DNA from: Allorhodopirellula heiligendammensis
GTDB taxonomy: Bacteria > Planctomycetota > Planctomycetia > Pirellulales > Pirellulaceae
Length of the DNA: 64,000 nt
Direction of reading: 5' to 3'
Assembly: GCF_007860105.1 (NCBI RefSeq)
Contig: NZ_SJPU01000003.1
Span: 248,001 to 312,000 of the forward strand
The first letter of the stretch is position 1. The number at the start of each line of letters is the position of its first letter. Positions 37,120 through 46,003 of this stretch are shown in pieces. The position numbers and the translations under genes are program-made. The notes below the pieces were generated by a model. That model was not told the DNA's origin, ran no database searches, and worked only from the letters and a program-made list of their open reading frames with translations.

Positions 37120-38250
37120 ATGAAACCACTCAATATCGGCATGATCGGATACGGCTTTATGGGCCGTACGCACAGCAATGGATATCGCCAAGCCAACCGA
37201 TTCTTTGATCTGGAATACCAACCGGTGCTCAAAGCGGTCTGCGCTCGCAACGCAGAGAAGGCTCAAGCTTTCGCGGACCAACAGGGATATGAATCGATCG
37301 AAACCGACTGGCGACAATTGATCGCTCGCGATGATATCGATGCCGTTGATGTGTGCACGCCCAATAACCTGCACAAGGAGATTGCGATCGCCGCGGCGCG
37401 GGCCGGTAAGATGGTGTTGTGCGAAAAGCCCTTGGCGATGAACGTTGCCGAGGGTGTGGAAATGTGCGAAGAGATCGAGAAGGCCGGAGTGGCCAATATG
37501 GTCTGGTACAATTATCGCCGCGTGCCTGCTGTGACCTTGGCTAAGCAATTGATCGACGAGGGGCGGTTAGGAAAAGTCTTCCATTACCGTGCCAATTTCT
37601 TGCAGGACTGGACGATCAACGCGGACGTGCCCCAAGGTGGTGCAGCGACTTGGCGACTCGATGCCGACGCGGCAGGCAGTGGCGTTACCGGCGATCTGCT
37701 GGCTCACTGCATCGATACGGCCCTGTGGCTCAACGGTGGCATCAAAGATGTATCGGCGATGACGGAGACCTTTGTCAAAGAACGAGTGCACGCCGAAACG
37801 GGCGCCAAGCAGCCTGTTACCATCGATGACGCCTGCATGTTCCATTGCCACTTCGACAACGGTTCACTCGGGTTGTTTGAATCGACCCGCTACGCCCGGG
37901 GTCACAAAGCCCTGTACACGCTCGAGGTCAACGGCGAGCACGCCTCGCTGCGTTGGGATCTGCATGATCTCCACCGCCTCGAATACTTCGATCATTCCGA
38001 TGATTCGATCGTGCGAGGTTGGCGAAGCATTCACGTCAGCGACGGTGATCAACCTTACATGGGAAACTGGTGGGTTCCTGGACTGCAGATCGGCTATGAG
38101 CACACGTTCATTCACCAGGTCGCTGATTTTCTGAAATCACTCGAGACCGGCGAGCCTGTGCACCCGAATTTCCGGGACGCCTTGGAAACGCAGAAGGTTT
38201 GCGACGCGGTCCTGGCGAGTGCTAAGGAACGCTGCTGGAAAGATATCTAG
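37120..38250 (+). CDS. Gfo/Idh/MocA family oxidoreductase
   Basis: 376 residues from ATG 37120. The N-terminal Rossmann motif is [36 protein letters not shown] and [13 protein letters not shown] carry the conserved EKP Lys. The C-terminal domain has [14 protein letters not shown] with the catalytic-region Asp/His. There is no signal peptide, unlike many planctomycete paralogs, so it acts in the cytoplasm on a sugar or inositol with NAD(P). The isomerase-like gene upstream may work on the same substrate. Confidence 0.94.
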   Translation: MKPLNIGMIGYGFMGRTHSNGYRQANRFFDLEYQPVLKAVCARNAEKAQAFADQQGYESIETDWRQLIARDDIDAVDVCTPNNLHKEIAIAAARAGKMVLCEKPLAMNVAEGVEMCEEIEKAGVANMVWYNYRRVPAVTLAKQLIDEGRLGKVFHYRANFLQDWTINADVPQGGAATWRLDADAAGSGVTGDLLAHCIDTALWLNGGIKDVSAMTETFVKERVHAETGAKQPVTIDDACMFHCHFDNGSLGLFESTRYARGHKALYTLEVNGEHASLRWDLHDLHRLEYFDHSDDSIVRGWRSIHVSDGDQPYMGNWWVPGLQIGYEHTFIHQVADFLKSLETGEPVHPNFRDALETQKVCDAVLASAKERCWKDI

Positions 38251-38328
38251 AGCAGTCGTCTCGGCTGGTGACGGTTTCCTCCGCTGCGTACGCGGGCCCG
38301 GTAACCGCCACGCCATGGGATGCGTTCA

Positions 38329-38348
38329 CCCCGGGCATCAGTCCGGGG
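38329..38348. terminator. Hairpin between convergent genes
   Basis: CCCCGG (38329-38334) pairs with CCGGGG (38343-38348), loop 8 nt, in the 118-bp gap between the oxidoreductase and a convergent minus-strand gene. T-runs are weak, so this is only a possible bidirectional terminator. Confidence 0.35.
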
Positions 38349-38368
38349 GGCGGGTATCTGACTTTCTT

Positions 38369-38881
38369 CTAGTTCAGCTCGACGAGCTGACGTCTGGCGT
38401 CGATTTCGTCGGCGGCTAACCCAGCGTCTGCGAGTCGCTTCATGACGGCGGCTTCCGCTGAGGCAACCGCGTTGGGAGTTCTGGCCACACGGACACGGAT
38501 TCCACTCGGTTCACCGTCGACCGTGGCAGCCATCGCTACGATTTGGTCCAATGTCATGGGCTCCCGAGCGCCCTCTCCCGCTTGTGAAATGACCAAATAC
38601 TGACTTCCATCAATCAAGATGTCGACAACGTCTGGTAGCACTGGCTCGGCGGTAGGAACAAATCGCGGGATGGACTCCTCGGACATCTCGTCTTCGGCAA
38701 TTTCCCGCTTCGACTCGGCGGTGGACCGAGAGACGCTCGGATCCATCGAGACCTGAGCATTTGGGTCGGTGGCGTCTCCTGGGCCACTCCCGTCTTGAAA
38801 CCCGAGTCCAAAGTCGAAGAACTGGCTGGCGATCAGCAACGCGATACCGCCGCCGACGAGAATGGGACCGCGTTTTCGCAT
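38369..38881 (-). CDS. Membrane-anchored protein with ExbD/TolR-like C-terminal domain
   Basis: ATG 38881 (MRKRGPILVGGGIALLIASQ) gives 170 residues; the longer frame up to 38992 lacks protein character. One N-terminal membrane helix is followed by an acidic, disordered linker (residues 25-70) and a compact C-terminal domain (DVVDILIDGSQYLVIS, IRVRVARTPNAVASAEA, MKRLADAGLAADEI) that resembles the periplasmic domain of ExbD/TolR. No ExbB/TolQ is adjacent, so the ExbD link is weak. It may be a stand-alone envelope protein. Confidence 0.7.
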   Translation of the reverse strand: MRKRGPILVGGGIALLIASQFFDFGLGFQDGSGPGDATDPNAQVSMDPSVSRSTAESKREIAEDEMSEESIPRFVPTAEPVLPDVVDILIDGSQYLVISQAGEGAREPMTLDQIVAMAATVDGEPSGIRVRVARTPNAVASAEAAVMKRLADAGLAADEIDARRQLVELN

Positions 38882-39269
38882 GAGAATCACCACGATGGAG
38901 AGAGGCCGAAGGGATCGGCTGAGAGCGTGAATAGGAATTGCGTACGGCAGCAGTTGCCTAGCTGATAGCGTGCCAACGAGAGTCGCATCCACCTAGGAAT
39001 TGAATTCCTTTTTCTAGCAGAAGCTTCATTATGCTCGCCGGTTGCATGGTGACGAAACCCCCAGCATAAAAACAGATCAAAAATGCCCGCGAATTCACGA
39101 TTGCTGAATGGCCCAGACGACAGTCGCAGGGCTGTCCCAAGAGAATGAAAATCGATGATCACTCCCGTACGTTTCAGCCGTGCCGACCTATGCACCGAAC
39201 ACCGTCGGACGGACGCCTCCGGTAATGAGAGCTGATACTGCGAGCTCCAACCGCTGGTGAATCAGCCAG
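38882..39269. other. Intergenic region
   Basis: About 390 bp between two minus-strand genes. A small hairpin AGGAAT-TGA-ATTCCT (38995-39009) followed by T residues would act on plus-strand transcripts, where no gene is seen. Nothing else is recognised. Confidence 0.4.
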
Positions 39270-40583
39270 CTATGGCCGCGAGATTGGTGGCGTCTCAGAG
39301 ACCCAAAACCGAATTTTCGTGGCACTATCGTTTTTCATCTCGAGGATTTCTGCGACGGCCCCATCCACTTCGATCCGGTCACCTTGCGAGAGAATCTGTC
39401 CGGAATGATCCATTAACAAACCGCTGACCGTATCGGCCTCGTCAGACTCCGTCAGCGGAATCTGGAGCTTGCGGCGCGCTTCATCAATCGGCGTTGAGCC
39501 ATTGACGATAAATTCCCTCAGGCCTGCCGGGACGATGTTTGGATTTGCGTTATCAAACTCGTCATCTACCTCGCCCACGATGCGCTCAAGGACGTTTTCC
39601 AAGGTGACCATGCCGGTGATCGTGCCGTATTCATCGATGACGAAGGCCATCAATTGGTGAGTTGCTTGGAAGTGCCTCAGTACTCTGCTGATGGGCATTG
39701 TCTCGTGAACCTTCTTGGGAGGACGCATGATGGTTCGTACATCAAATGATTCATCACTTTCTGGCACGGTCAGTAAATCTTTGATATGGACGACTCCCAA
39801 GACCTTGTCGAGCGATCCATCACATACGGGATAACGGGTATGCATGGTCCTGCGGACGAGCTCTCTCAGTACTGAAATTGGCTCGTTGACGTCGAAGAAT
39901 ACGACTTTGCCCCGAGGTAACATCACACGTCGAACGATGAGGTCGTCAAACTCAAACACATTATTAATCAGCCGATGTTCGCTGCGGGAGAGATTTCCGT
40001 GCACGTGCGCTTCACGTAGCAACGCCCGAATCTCTTCCTCTGTGTTCACACTGCCATGATCCGACGCCCCGTGAATTCCAACCATTCGTAGCAAGAATGA
40101 GGTCACCACATTTAAAATGATCAAGAATGGGTACAGGATCGCGTAACAGAACTTCAGGGGAAGAGCACACCACAGCAGCACCATTTCAGGCCGACGGATC
40201 GCAAAGATTTTTGGAAATTGCTCACCCACGACCAGGTGCAGGCCAGTGATGACCGAGAATGCGATGGCAAACCCGAGCACGTGGATCGCCCGTTGGTCAG
40301 TAACGCCGCCCCACCCCAGAACCGGTTCGACGAGCGCGGCAAATGCGGGCTCGCCCACCCACCCTAATGCCAACGACGCCATCGTGATCCCAAGCTGGCA
40401 GGCCGACAAGGACTCATCCAATCGCGTGGCGAGCCAGCGAGCCGTCCCCGCAAACGGCTTGCCCGCCTTGGCAAGCTGTTCGATTCTCGAGATGCGCACT
40501 TTGACAAGTGAAAACTCAGCGGCCACAAAAAATCCATTGAGCAAAATTAAAGCTGCAGCCAGGCTCAAAAACAGAAGAGTCAC
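39270..40583 (-). CDS. HlyC/CorC family transporter (CNNM, CBS pair, CorC_HlyC)
   Basis: 437 residues. The N-terminal CNNM membrane domain (residues 1-190) includes LFLSLAAALILLNGFFVAAEFSLVKVR and LVVGEQFPKIFAIRRPE. Two CBS motifs follow (MLPRGKVVFFDVNEPI and IMRPPKKVHETMPISRVLRH), then EYGTITGMVTLENVLERIVG, and a C-terminal CorC_HlyC domain (TPIDEARRKLQIPLTES). The family is linked to Mg2+/Co2+ efflux. It is the last of three co-oriented ion-transport genes (channel, CorA, HlyC) within 3.7 kb. Confidence 0.94.
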   Translation of the reverse strand: MTLLFLSLAAALILLNGFFVAAEFSLVKVRISRIEQLAKAGKPFAGTARWLATRLDESLSACQLGITMASLALGWVGEPAFAALVEPVLGWGGVTDQRAIHVLGFAIAFSVITGLHLVVGEQFPKIFAIRRPEMVLLWCALPLKFCYAILYPFLIILNVVTSFLLRMVGIHGASDHGSVNTEEEIRALLREAHVHGNLSRSEHRLINNVFEFDDLIVRRVMLPRGKVVFFDVNEPISVLRELVRRTMHTRYPVCDGSLDKVLGVVHIKDLLTVPESDESFDVRTIMRPPKKVHETMPISRVLRHFQATHQLMAFVIDEYGTITGMVTLENVLERIVGEVDDEFDNANPNIVPAGLREFIVNGSTPIDEARRKLQIPLTESDEADTVSGLLMDHSGQILSQGDRIEVDGAVAEILEMKNDSATKIRFWVSETPPISRP

Positions 40584-40671
40584 GGTAGGGTTCCCAAGAA
40601 GCTGGCCACGAAGTTAACGCGGAGCACAGCGGAGCGTAGAAAAGGAGGCGTGGGAGGGCGGGCCTGGGGAG

Positions 40672-41760
40672 CTAGCCTCGTCGTTCAAATATCCAGCCCT
40701 TCATCCAGAAGTAAGCCAACATTCCAATGGCAACGGCAACCATCGCAATCCACAACACCGCATAAGAGTATTGGTACTTCAGCTCTGGCATGTGTTCGAA
40801 GTTCATTCCGTAAATGCCCGCCATGAAGGTCAGTGGAATAAAAATACTGGCCATGATTGTCAATACCTTCATGACTTCGTTTGTTCGATTGGCCACCGAA
40901 GATAGATAGGTATTCATCAGTCCCGTAACCATTTCTCGATACATTTCAGCCACTTCCGACGTTTGGATGCAGTGATCGTAAACGTCTCGCATATAGACAC
41001 CAACCTCTTCGGTCATGACCTGATGATCCCCGCGAACGAGTTCGTTGATTGCTTCACGCTGAGGCCAGATCGCCCGTCGCAAATTAATCAGTTGGTTTTT
41101 GAGCCGGTTCAGTTCGCCCAGTACGGCTGGTGACGGGTTGTCGATCACGACTTCCTCTAGGGCCTCCAACCGATCACCTAATATCTCCAAGACCGGGTAA
41201 TAGGCATCCACAATCGTATCGATGATCGCGTAGGCGAGATAATCAGGGCCACGTTTGCGAATCAGCCCTTTATTGGCGACCAATCGTTGGCGGACAGGAT
41301 CCAGCACATCTCCATGCTTTTCTTGGAACGTGATCAGGTAGTTTTTCGTGATGACCAGACTGACTTGCTCCATGTCGACCGTCGGCTCTTCTTGATCGTC
41401 CGGTTCGCCGAGGCGGACCATGCGGACGATCACCAGTAGCTGGTCGTCGTAGGGCTCGCTTTTGGGACGCTGGGGAACGTTCACGACGTCCTCCAGAAGC
41501 AGCGGGTGGAGGTGAAAAATCTCGCCGATCTTTCGCATGATCGAACGATCTCCAAATCCTTGGATATCGACCCAGGTCACTTCATCGTCGTCGAAGGCAT
41601 CCACCAGGTCGTCGACGGAGTCCACGGCGACCCTGCGGTGTGCCGTTTGCGAGTAGTAGGTCGCCGAAATTGCAGGCACCGGAGACTCTTTGGAGATCAC
41701 AAGCGTCCCAGGAGGGGCTCCCACCTTGGTGTGCTTTCTGCGGAATCGTCGCGAGTTCAA
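40672..41760 (-). CDS. corA: CorA-type magnesium/cobalt transporter
   Basis: I prefer TTG 41760 (translates as MNSRRFRRKHTKVGAPPGTL), which matches the usual family N-terminus; the open frame extends to 41856, overlapping the upstream gene. The protein is about 362 residues. The cytoplasmic domain includes VTWVDIQGFGD and HLHPLLLEDVVNVPQRPKSE. The pore motif GMN is in FMAGIYGMNFEHMPEL, preceded by TM1 (MKVLTIMASIFIPLTFMAGI) and followed by TM2 (YAVLWIAMVAVAIGMLAYFW). It imports Mg2+ or Co2+. Confidence 0.93.
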   Translation of the reverse strand: MNSRRFRRKHTKVGAPPGTLVISKESPVPAISATYYSQTAHRRVAVDSVDDLVDAFDDDEVTWVDIQGFGDRSIMRKIGEIFHLHPLLLEDVVNVPQRPKSEPYDDQLLVIVRMVRLGEPDDQEEPTVDMEQVSLVITKNYLITFQEKHGDVLDPVRQRLVANKGLIRKRGPDYLAYAIIDTIVDAYYPVLEILGDRLEALEEVVIDNPSPAVLGELNRLKNQLINLRRAIWPQREAINELVRGDHQVMTEEVGVYMRDVYDHCIQTSEVAEMYREMVTGLMNTYLSSVANRTNEVMKVLTIMASIFIPLTFMAGIYGMNFEHMPELKYQYSYAVLWIAMVAVAIGMLAYFWMKGWIFERRG

Positions 41761-41810
41761 TTGAGGCTCAATAGGTGGGTGACGGATCGGCGTCGAAAGT
41801 GCGCAGGCGG

Positions 41811-42968
41811 CTACCGCTGTTCTTCGCCAAAATAGTTTGCAAGTACGTCGCTCCAACGAGGGCTGGACGTTATTCGCAGCAGGACCTGGTTGAAGGGTTC
41901 CCGCAGCGGACTGTTGCTTTGCATCGCAAACGCATATTTTTGGGGTTCGAAGGTGCCCGGGAGGACAATGCTTTCACCCGCATAATTCTGAAACGCCTGG
42001 TACTTCAGGATGGGCGCATCGTAGACAACCGCGACGCATTCGTTGTTAACCAAACTCGCCAGCGCGGAATCGACGTCGGTGTGTTTTGCATACAGGATGT
42101 GCCGCGCTCGCAAATAGTCGGCCGACGTGGACCCGTCTACCGTCGCCACCTCCACACGCGGCAGATCCGCTGGCCCATTGATTTTGGAACGCAGTTCCGT
42201 CAGCGTCAGCGCGGAGGTGACGGCTGCGGTGAAGCCAGCGATGATGAATAGACCTGCGAACATCCACAACAGTCCGATCAGACGGCCACCGATCGTCCGC
42301 GGGACCTTATCGCCGTAGCCAACCGTGGTAAGGGTCACGGCTGCCCACCACATCCCGGCCGAAATGCCTCGGACCCATCCCTTATCAAACTGCTCGCGAT
42401 TCTGCCGACGTTCGAAGAGATAGATGGCAACGGCGCTCACTAGCATCGCCAGAATCAATCCCGCCACAATACGTAAGAATGTCGCAGAAAAAATCGCGTC
42501 GAATATGCCAGTCCAGCCCGATCCTCGATTTGCCGCACTTACAGCGATTCCGAGACCTGAGGAATGAAATGAATGAGTAAAGTCCATGCGTTTTTCACGC
42601 TCGGAGTTCATCGTCAGCGCTGCCGCGGCGAGGTCTGCCTCACCCTTTTCGACTGCGCTGAGCATGTCGGACAGTGGCATCGACCGAAACTCAATCGCGA
42701 TCTCGTGACCAGCATCTCTCTCCAAGTCGGTTTTGATCGCTCGGACCAAGTCGATACTGATGCCTGTCCATCGATCCTCGTCGTCGAGCATCGCAAATGG
42801 AGGGACCTCGCGGGTCGCAACCACAAGTTTCTGAGGAAAATCCGCTCGCGACGTGGTGTCTGTTGGCGTTTGAGTTGCCGCTGGAACTTGCCCCCAACCA
42901 GCCGCAGAGATTGCGATGAATCCAACAAATAGCTGTAACGCGTTTCGATTCAACCGCAGGTCATTCAC
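41811..42968 (-). CDS. Prokaryotic ionotropic glutamate receptor-like potassium channel
   Basis: GTG 42968 has AAGGA 8 bases upstream; a TTG at 42989 is less likely. The 385 residues follow the GluR0 layout: signal peptide (LQLFVGFIAISAAGWGQ), first lobe of a periplasmic amino-acid binding domain (LVVATREVPPFAMLDDEDRW, GEADLAAAALTMNSEREKRM), TM1 (IVAGLILAMLVSAVAIYLF), a pore loop with TVGYGD at about 215-220, TM2 (LLWMFAGLFIIAGFTAAVTS) and the second binding lobe (VEVATVDGSTSADYL). TVGYGD predicts K+ selectivity. The ligand is unknown. Confidence 0.92.
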   Translation of the reverse strand: MNDLRLNRNALQLFVGFIAISAAGWGQVPAATQTPTDTTSRADFPQKLVVATREVPPFAMLDDEDRWTGISIDLVRAIKTDLERDAGHEIAIEFRSMPLSDMLSAVEKGEADLAAAALTMNSEREKRMDFTHSFHSSGLGIAVSAANRGSGWTGIFDAIFSATFLRIVAGLILAMLVSAVAIYLFERRQNREQFDKGWVRGISAGMWWAAVTLTTVGYGDKVPRTIGGRLIGLLWMFAGLFIIAGFTAAVTSALTLTELRSKINGPADLPRVEVATVDGSTSADYLRARHILYAKHTDVDSALASLVNNECVAVVYDAPILKYQAFQNYAGESIVLPGTFEPQKYAFAMQSNSPLREPFNQVLLRITSSPRWSDVLANYFGEEQR

Positions 42969-43094
42969 TCTTGGATTCCTTGTAGGCAAGCCGATGCGGC
43001 CCCTGACTTACTCGCTCAAAGTATCAGTTTCTCCTTAATTTGTCAGGGACTACCGGCATTTCAATGCTGAATACCAACGCGTGAGCTCAAACTT

Positions 43095-44135
43095 TCACGG
43101 TCGCGGTAGTTTTTCCGGCGCCAATATCGGTTTGCCTTCGCTCCAGTCGATCGGCATAACCGAAAGGTACCAAGTCTTTCCTTTGGTGTTGTTACCTTGG
43201 TAGAACAGGTAGTCCTGGCCATCATCATCCTGAAACAGAAAGGGGTGACCTGACTCACTCGAGTTCCAGCTGCCTGCCGGTCCATTGGGGATCAATGGCT
43301 TATCGGAAAGCCGCTTGAAGTTCACTCCATCATCACTTACTGCCACGCCAATTTGCTGGGGATCATTGTTGTAGCCCCCTGCATAGAACATGTAGAGTCG
43401 GCCGCCGTGACTGGCCATGGCAGCAGCTTCGATGCACTTTTTCTCCCAGGCTAGGTCCAGGCCGGGATCGTCGAGTGATGTGGGAACGGTGGGCGCGAGT
43501 ATGGGGCCATCCTGGTTGAGCTGCGTCCAGCTGTCACGCGAAAAATCACTGGCAAGTGGCGCTGTTGCCACGCCCAGCATCTGCACCTTCATGTCTGGGT
43601 CTCGCGTTGCCCAGTACAGGTACAGCGTGGCGTCGTGGACGATTACATCAGCGTCAATTGCTCTGCCGACCGTCCAGTCGCCAGTCGGACGGAATACGGG
43701 ATTGGTTGGATCGCGTGTGAAATTCAATCCGTCATCAGACCACGCGTGGCAAATCGCGTCGCCCTGACGATTACCATAGGTCTGGTAAAACAGATGCACT
43801 CTGCCATCTAGGACGATCGCCCCCGGAGCGGTGAAGCCATTGGCCTCTGCTGCTCCCGTATTTTGCAATTCTCCAGCCTTTTTCCAATCGACAAGATTAT
43901 CACTGGTGGCAACGCCAATCGTCCAACCCGTCGTCGGTTTGTGATCGTATGGCGGTATGGAATAATACAGCCAATATTGTCCTTTGAATCGGACGACCGC
44001 TGGATCCTTTGACATCGCCTTGCCACTGACGTCATCGGCGAACTTCATTCGTGGTTCCACCGCGTCCGACTGCGCTAAGGCGTGATCCGCTACCCACAAA
44101 CTCAAAACGACGGTTGCGATTGCAAACATTCTCAT
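43095..44135 (-). CDS. Exported beta-propeller glycosidase-like protein (GH43/GH32 type)
   Basis: ATG 44135 (MRMFAIATVVLSLWVADHAL) gives a clean signal peptide; the frame starts at TTG 44150. The protein is about 346 residues. Five-bladed propeller repeats of GH43/GH32 type are seen: SKDPAVVRFKGQYWLYYSIP (acidic Asp near the blade start), FTAPGAIVLDGRVHLFYQTY, RAIDADVIVHDATLYLYWAT, MASHGGRLYMFYAGGYNND and GHPFLFQDDDGQDYLFYQG. The candidate catalytic acids are not certain. It follows the DUF1080 gene by 260 bp on the same strand and probably acts on a secreted glycan. Confidence 0.85.
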   Translation of the reverse strand: MRMFAIATVVLSLWVADHALAQSDAVEPRMKFADDVSGKAMSKDPAVVRFKGQYWLYYSIPPYDHKPTTGWTIGVATSDNLVDWKKAGELQNTGAAEANGFTAPGAIVLDGRVHLFYQTYGNRQGDAICHAWSDDGLNFTRDPTNPVFRPTGDWTVGRAIDADVIVHDATLYLYWATRDPDMKVQMLGVATAPLASDFSRDSWTQLNQDGPILAPTVPTSLDDPGLDLAWEKKCIEAAAMASHGGRLYMFYAGGYNNDPQQIGVAVSDDGVNFKRLSDKPLIPNGPAGSWNSSESGHPFLFQDDDGQDYLFYQGNNTKGKTWYLSVMPIDWSEGKPILAPEKLPRP

Positions 44136-44395
44136 CGAAATATGTACCAATGTTTTGAGGTGGCAAATTTCGCAGCACGACGCTCACGAAGACTCTCTCG
44201 GGAAGGTTGCGGCGACCTGCTCAGGATGCATGTAGCCAGCCATGATGCCACTGCGGTGTGGTGCTCGAGTTGAAAAACTGCAGCCCCACCGTCGCTTTGT
44301 AGAACGCTGCGGAGGCGATCCTGGGAAGCCCGCCGCAGCGATTGTGATTCGTCTCTCCGCCATCGAATCGGTGGATTGCGGAGCGAGCCTGGATG

Positions 44396-45736
44396 CTACT
44401 TCAGTGGACGAATCGTCACGTCGCGAAACTCGACCGCGTCGTTGTGCCCGGCAAAGCCGAAGTGTCCGGTCTTGCGGTCTTTCCCAGGATGGGCACTGCC
44501 AGCCATGTAGTCGGTGACTTTCGAGACATCTGTTTTCAAAATCACGTTGCCATTCAGTTCGACTTCGATCGTCGAACCGTCCACTCGGACCTGTTGGAAA
44601 TTCCACTGGCCGACCGGTCGCAAGTAACCCCGTTTGGCTGCCGCCATGCCGTATGCCGAGCCATGATATTGGCGTGGGTCTAACTTGGCGTATTGCGGCG
44701 CGGTGTTATCGAGAACCTGTAGTTCGGTCATTGCTCCGTATGCAGGATTGACACCCTCGGGGCAGCGGATGGCTAACCCATTATTACCACCGGGGGGCAA
44801 ACGGAAGAACAGTCGCACAACAAAATTGCTGTACTCATCCTTCGTCAAAAGATTGCCGCCGCGACCTTTCCGGCACCGAATCGATCCCTCTGGTGTGACC
44901 TCGTAATCATCCACGGCGCCGATCCAACCATCGAGTGTCTTTCCATCGGTCAAGGCCGAGAAGCCATCGGTGTCGCGATCGGCCAAGAATTCGTTCGCTT
45001 GTTTTGTGTCGAGGGGGCGTAAGGCGATATTGCGCCAGCGAATTTCGCCCCCATGGGTTTGCAGCTGGATGGGGCCGCGTGGACGGAGCGGTTCGTCTCG
45101 TCGCCAGTAATTCTCCATGATTGCCTTGTCGACAACCTGTTGGTCATTCAGCCAAACGCTGGTGCGAGCGCCCACCTGGATGATGCGAACCTTATTCCAC
45201 TCTCCAAACGGACGATCGGCGAGCACCAGGGGGTTTTTACCAGGCTGGCCTTCAGTGTTGTTCCAAAGAGCACCGCTGCCGAGGTTCGCGCCAATGGCGA
45301 ACTTGGCCTCCTCCGTTGAATCCCAAATCTGAACCTGCGGGGTGCCTTTGAGATAAATCCCACTGTCAGCCTTGGGGACCGTTTTGTACTCGAGCTCGAG
45401 CTCGTAGTCTTCGTATTCGTCATCGGTTGTCAAATAGGGGCCATGGCCGTCATTGACGAGTTCGTCGCCTTCGACGCTCCAATGATCGCGGGCCTCGGCG
45501 GTCCATTTCTCGATCATCGCCGCTCGTTCGTCAGCGGGCATTTCCTCGAGTTTGTAAGGGTCGAAGTGCGGCTGGCCGTGCCAACCATCCAAATTCTGTC
45601 CATTGAACAGCACTTCAACGCCGGTTGCGACTTTAGCGTCGCTCGCCGGAGCCGAATCGGCAGCATGACCATGAGGTAGAGCCAGCGCGAGGCTGGCGAG
45701 AGACGCAGCGAGTGTCAAAGAGAAACGCATTTTCAT
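44396..45736 (-). CDS. Tandem DUF1080 (3-keto-disaccharide hydrolase-like) exported protein
   Basis: ATG 45736 (MKMRFSLTLAASLASLALAL) gives a signal peptide and 446 residues; the frame extends 63 residues further upstream without coding character. Two DUF1080 laminin-G-like domains are visible. The first has EVLFNGQNLDGWHG, DEYEDYELELEYKTVPKADS and GIYLKGTPQVQIWDS. The second has FSALTDGKTLDGWIGAVDDY, SNFVVRLFFRLPPGGNNGLA and MTELQVLDNTAPQYAKLD. Some DUF1080 proteins hydrolyse 3-keto sugars. The second copy may be a binding domain. Confidence 0.9.
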   Translation of the reverse strand: MKMRFSLTLAASLASLALALPHGHAADSAPASDAKVATGVEVLFNGQNLDGWHGQPHFDPYKLEEMPADERAAMIEKWTAEARDHWSVEGDELVNDGHGPYLTTDDEYEDYELELEYKTVPKADSGIYLKGTPQVQIWDSTEEAKFAIGANLGSGALWNNTEGQPGKNPLVLADRPFGEWNKVRIIQVGARTSVWLNDQQVVDKAIMENYWRRDEPLRPRGPIQLQTHGGEIRWRNIALRPLDTKQANEFLADRDTDGFSALTDGKTLDGWIGAVDDYEVTPEGSIRCRKGRGGNLLTKDEYSNFVVRLFFRLPPGGNNGLAIRCPEGVNPAYGAMTELQVLDNTAPQYAKLDPRQYHGSAYGMAAAKRGYLRPVGQWNFQQVRVDGSTIEVELNGNVILKTDVSKVTDYMAGSAHPGKDRKTGHFGFAGHNDAVEFRDVTIRPLK

Positions 45737-46003
45737 AGATAGCCCAAGGTGGGAAGGGTGGGAAAGGTGGGGAGCGGAGTGGGAGAGCATACTATACTTG
45801 GTGGCGGTGTGTGAGAAACCGCCCCGCCTAGAAAGAGGGGGTACCGGCGAAGATGAATCGCCGTCGCCAACCGGGAACTGCGAGAGAAGTGGCATCTCAT
45901 CTTTTTTACTCGCAACGAGTTGCATTGAAGCTCGGTTCGCTTAAAATCCGCACAGTCTGGTTCCAGACGTCGCCACCGCTCCTCTCATTGAAACGACGAT
46001 GCT

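Noticed and set aside
38995-39013. Small terminator-like hairpin with T-run
   Set aside because: It points along the plus strand where no gene ends; the 6-bp stem is within chance expectation.
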